7,127 nucleotides of DNA, taken from contig DLXL01000605.1 of assembly GCA_003448025.1 (NCBI GenBank), positions 1-7,127 of the forward strand, written 5' to 3'. The notes under the pieces are model-generated. The model had not been told where the DNA came from. It saw only the letters and a list, made by a program, of their open reading frames with translations, and did not search any database. Position numbers and translations under genes: made by a program. Shown here in pieces: positions 7,001 to 7,127 of the stretch. Positions within the stretch are counted from its first letter, which is position 1. Every line of letters starts with the position of its first letter. The stretch comes from Saprospirales bacterium. GTDB lineage: Bacteria > Bacteroidota > Bacteroidia > Chitinophagales > Saprospiraceae.

Positions 7001-7127
7001 CGGAAATGCAGGCCCCGCTCAGTCCGGGCAAATCGGACGGTAAAGCGATGGCAGTGGTTACCGGTGGTACGCCACCATACGTCTATTCATGGGCTAACGG
7101 AGAAAAAGCAGCCAATGCCATGCAATT
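4015..7127 (+). CDS. Giant secreted protein: signal peptide, Reg_prop-like propeller, alternating SprB-like repeats (3' end outside window)
   Basis: The frame stays open for 1037 codons to the right edge without a stop. ATG 4015 is the first start after an in-frame TAA at 3970; ATG 4027 is a possible alternative. Residues 1-26 form a signal peptide (Arg7, hydrophobic 8-21, likely cleavage after Ser-Phe-Gly). Residues about 47-303 hold about six propeller blades of the Reg_prop type: 47-67, 110-136 (LYLGTDEAGLFQF), 158-182 (FQDASGKLWIGTDKG), 196-221, 237-260 (DPSGKMWLV) and 280-303 (GGTVWVGTEDKGLY). From residue 313 on come ten SprB-like domains of about 75 residues, with GG-x-x-PY, WSN or WDNG, AGxYTVTVTDA and, in half of them, NGC. 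SprB is the mobile gliding adhesin of Flavobacterium; these repeats also occur in other large Bacteroidota surface proteins. A type IX sorting domain is expected at the missing C-terminus. The product is probably an adhesin or cell-surface exoprotein. SprB orthology is not claimed, because the propeller start differs from a pure repeat adhesin. Confidence 0.9.
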   Translation, partial: MIPLMSRFSYFLLFCTIMLFAQTSFGQKADLEVTRCIAIDRALTVKNVAVDASGRKWAANTSGVFQIKAADLSAPVKLAQGERNVLQFKGGNADFTFSEAAFRKSVTEPCSITAAWLDTKNKLLYLGTDEAGLFQFAIEPELKMNVQWKTVNSKLKSNNITTLFQDASGKLWIGTDKGVMSGTPGRWKADLADNNVQRIREYNTVIYVLAEGFITKAPGGERWTDLALEEKYLEGDINDFDIDPSGKMWLVSGNLTRFDMLAGTYDVFSGPEYYTSQYGNNIAVEPGGTVWVGTEDKGLYMVDKAYNMVLNAYVEKPISCEGNGKDAVLMAKITGGIEPYTWTWTGGLSGESPKDVGAGTYSVTVSDSKGKVRTAEISVPDSRLKVKARQKKPISAPGMADGSAEVDLPTNAAGITVLWDNGENLAIANKLSGGEHSVTVADAKGCTVILKVTISEVAQPVSAALVEKTKIKCAKGEGAVSVDIKGGKKPYTVVWSNPSITGENPVNVPAGDFTVTVTDATKATCTATISMKQPDALVVSALVQAPASTGGSDGKALAQAKGGTGAFFFKWDNGETVFAATKLPPGNHVLTVTDANGCSGTASFTIPENVLTLTANITETGKILCAGQKSALKVEAKGGKGPFKFAWSNPALVGQEPANVPAGEYTVTVTDAANTTHTASIRVKSPEPLTASAIVQGSVSPGGSDGKALCATAGGGGVGREFLWDNGEITAATLKLTAGLHTVTVTDENGCTATASVVMMEELVPLEVSILEKTPIKCTGDVASLEVVVQGGKPEYKFKWSNSTLNEGKIKVGPGTYQLTVTDVRGTTKTTSIVVSAPAPLACTVEVLSQLSPGQSDAKAIVKPIGGTSPFTSAWSNGETTSTATRLAAGTNKVTITDANGCKATGTVMLSETFEALSVKIAAKSAIKCADEKATLEVQVSGGKAGYNYSWSNPSFTGNNPSVAAGNYTVTVTDANNQTQTASIAITAPAALSVKTEMQAPLSPGKSDGKAMAVVTGGTPPYVYSWANGEKAANAMQ
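4951..7127 (+). repeat. Two-domain (A-B) SprB-like repeat array within the giant protein
   Basis: My manual division is: B0 4951-5157, A1 5158-5385, B1 5386-5619, A2 5620-5844, B2 5845-6078, A3 6079-6309, B3 6310-6534, A4 6535-6762, B4 6763-6987, A5 6988 to the edge. A1-B4 are 75-78 residues each, so the A-B unit is 151-154 residues (453-462 bases). A domains carry SPGGSDGKA-like starts, W-(D/S/A)-NGE and TDANGC. B domains carry EKTxIKC-like starts, WSNP in most, an NVPAG-like turn and a TDA end without the NGC cysteine. The copies have diverged clearly in protein and DNA, so this is an old expansion, not a recent slippage tract. B0 and A1 at the edge are the least typical. Confidence 0.85.

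Noticed and set aside
4951..7127. Regular repeats considered as a CRISPR array
   Set aside because: The period is about 228 or 456 bases, the copies are diverged and they keep one open reading frame, so these are protein-domain repeats.

Overview
The window comes from a member of the Bacteroidota, most likely of the Saprospiria/Chitinophagia type. The evidence is a large secreted protein built of SprB-type repeats (the gliding/type IX secretion world), a perfect TAnnTTTG promoter -7 element (TACTTTTG) of the Bacteroidota sigma factor, the absence of clear Shine-Dalgarno sequences before the genes, and a Bacteroidota-like FGGY sugar kinase. Genus assignment is not possible from the sequence alone.

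Layout. Positions 1-1378 hold two tightly packed plus-strand class I SAM-dependent methyltransferases; the first is cut by the left edge and the second starts 2 bases after its stop. A 115-base convergent spacer (1379-1493) holds a weak hairpin and a short repeat remnant. On the minus strand, 1494-2075 encodes a small DUF697 + SHOCT protein. The 253-base spacer 2076-2328 has no gene, but is dominated by a 106-base imperfect palindrome (2107-2212) with 41-base arms; 2229-2328 shows nothing I can name. On the minus strand, 2329-3819 encodes an FGGY kinase of the xylulokinase type. The divergent spacer 3820-4014 carries a 15-base perfect palindrome and promoter-like elements for both directions.

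From 4015 to the right edge runs one uninterrupted plus-strand reading frame of 1037 codons with no stop in the window. It encodes a secreted giant protein: signal peptide, a propeller of about six Reg_prop-like blades, then a regular array of about 75-residue SprB-like domains. The array is not a simple tandem repeat. Two domain types, here called A and B, alternate strictly as a roughly 153-residue two-domain unit, and the two cysteines usual for a SprB repeat are divided between them: the C-terminal one is kept in A, the N-terminal one in B. This split array is the most interesting thing in the window.

The genes do not form one pathway. The methyltransferase pair is probably an operon. The kinase stands alone, without isomerase or transporter in view. 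The giant protein is probably a surface adhesin or exoprotein exported by type IX secretion, although its C-terminal sorting domain would lie outside the window.
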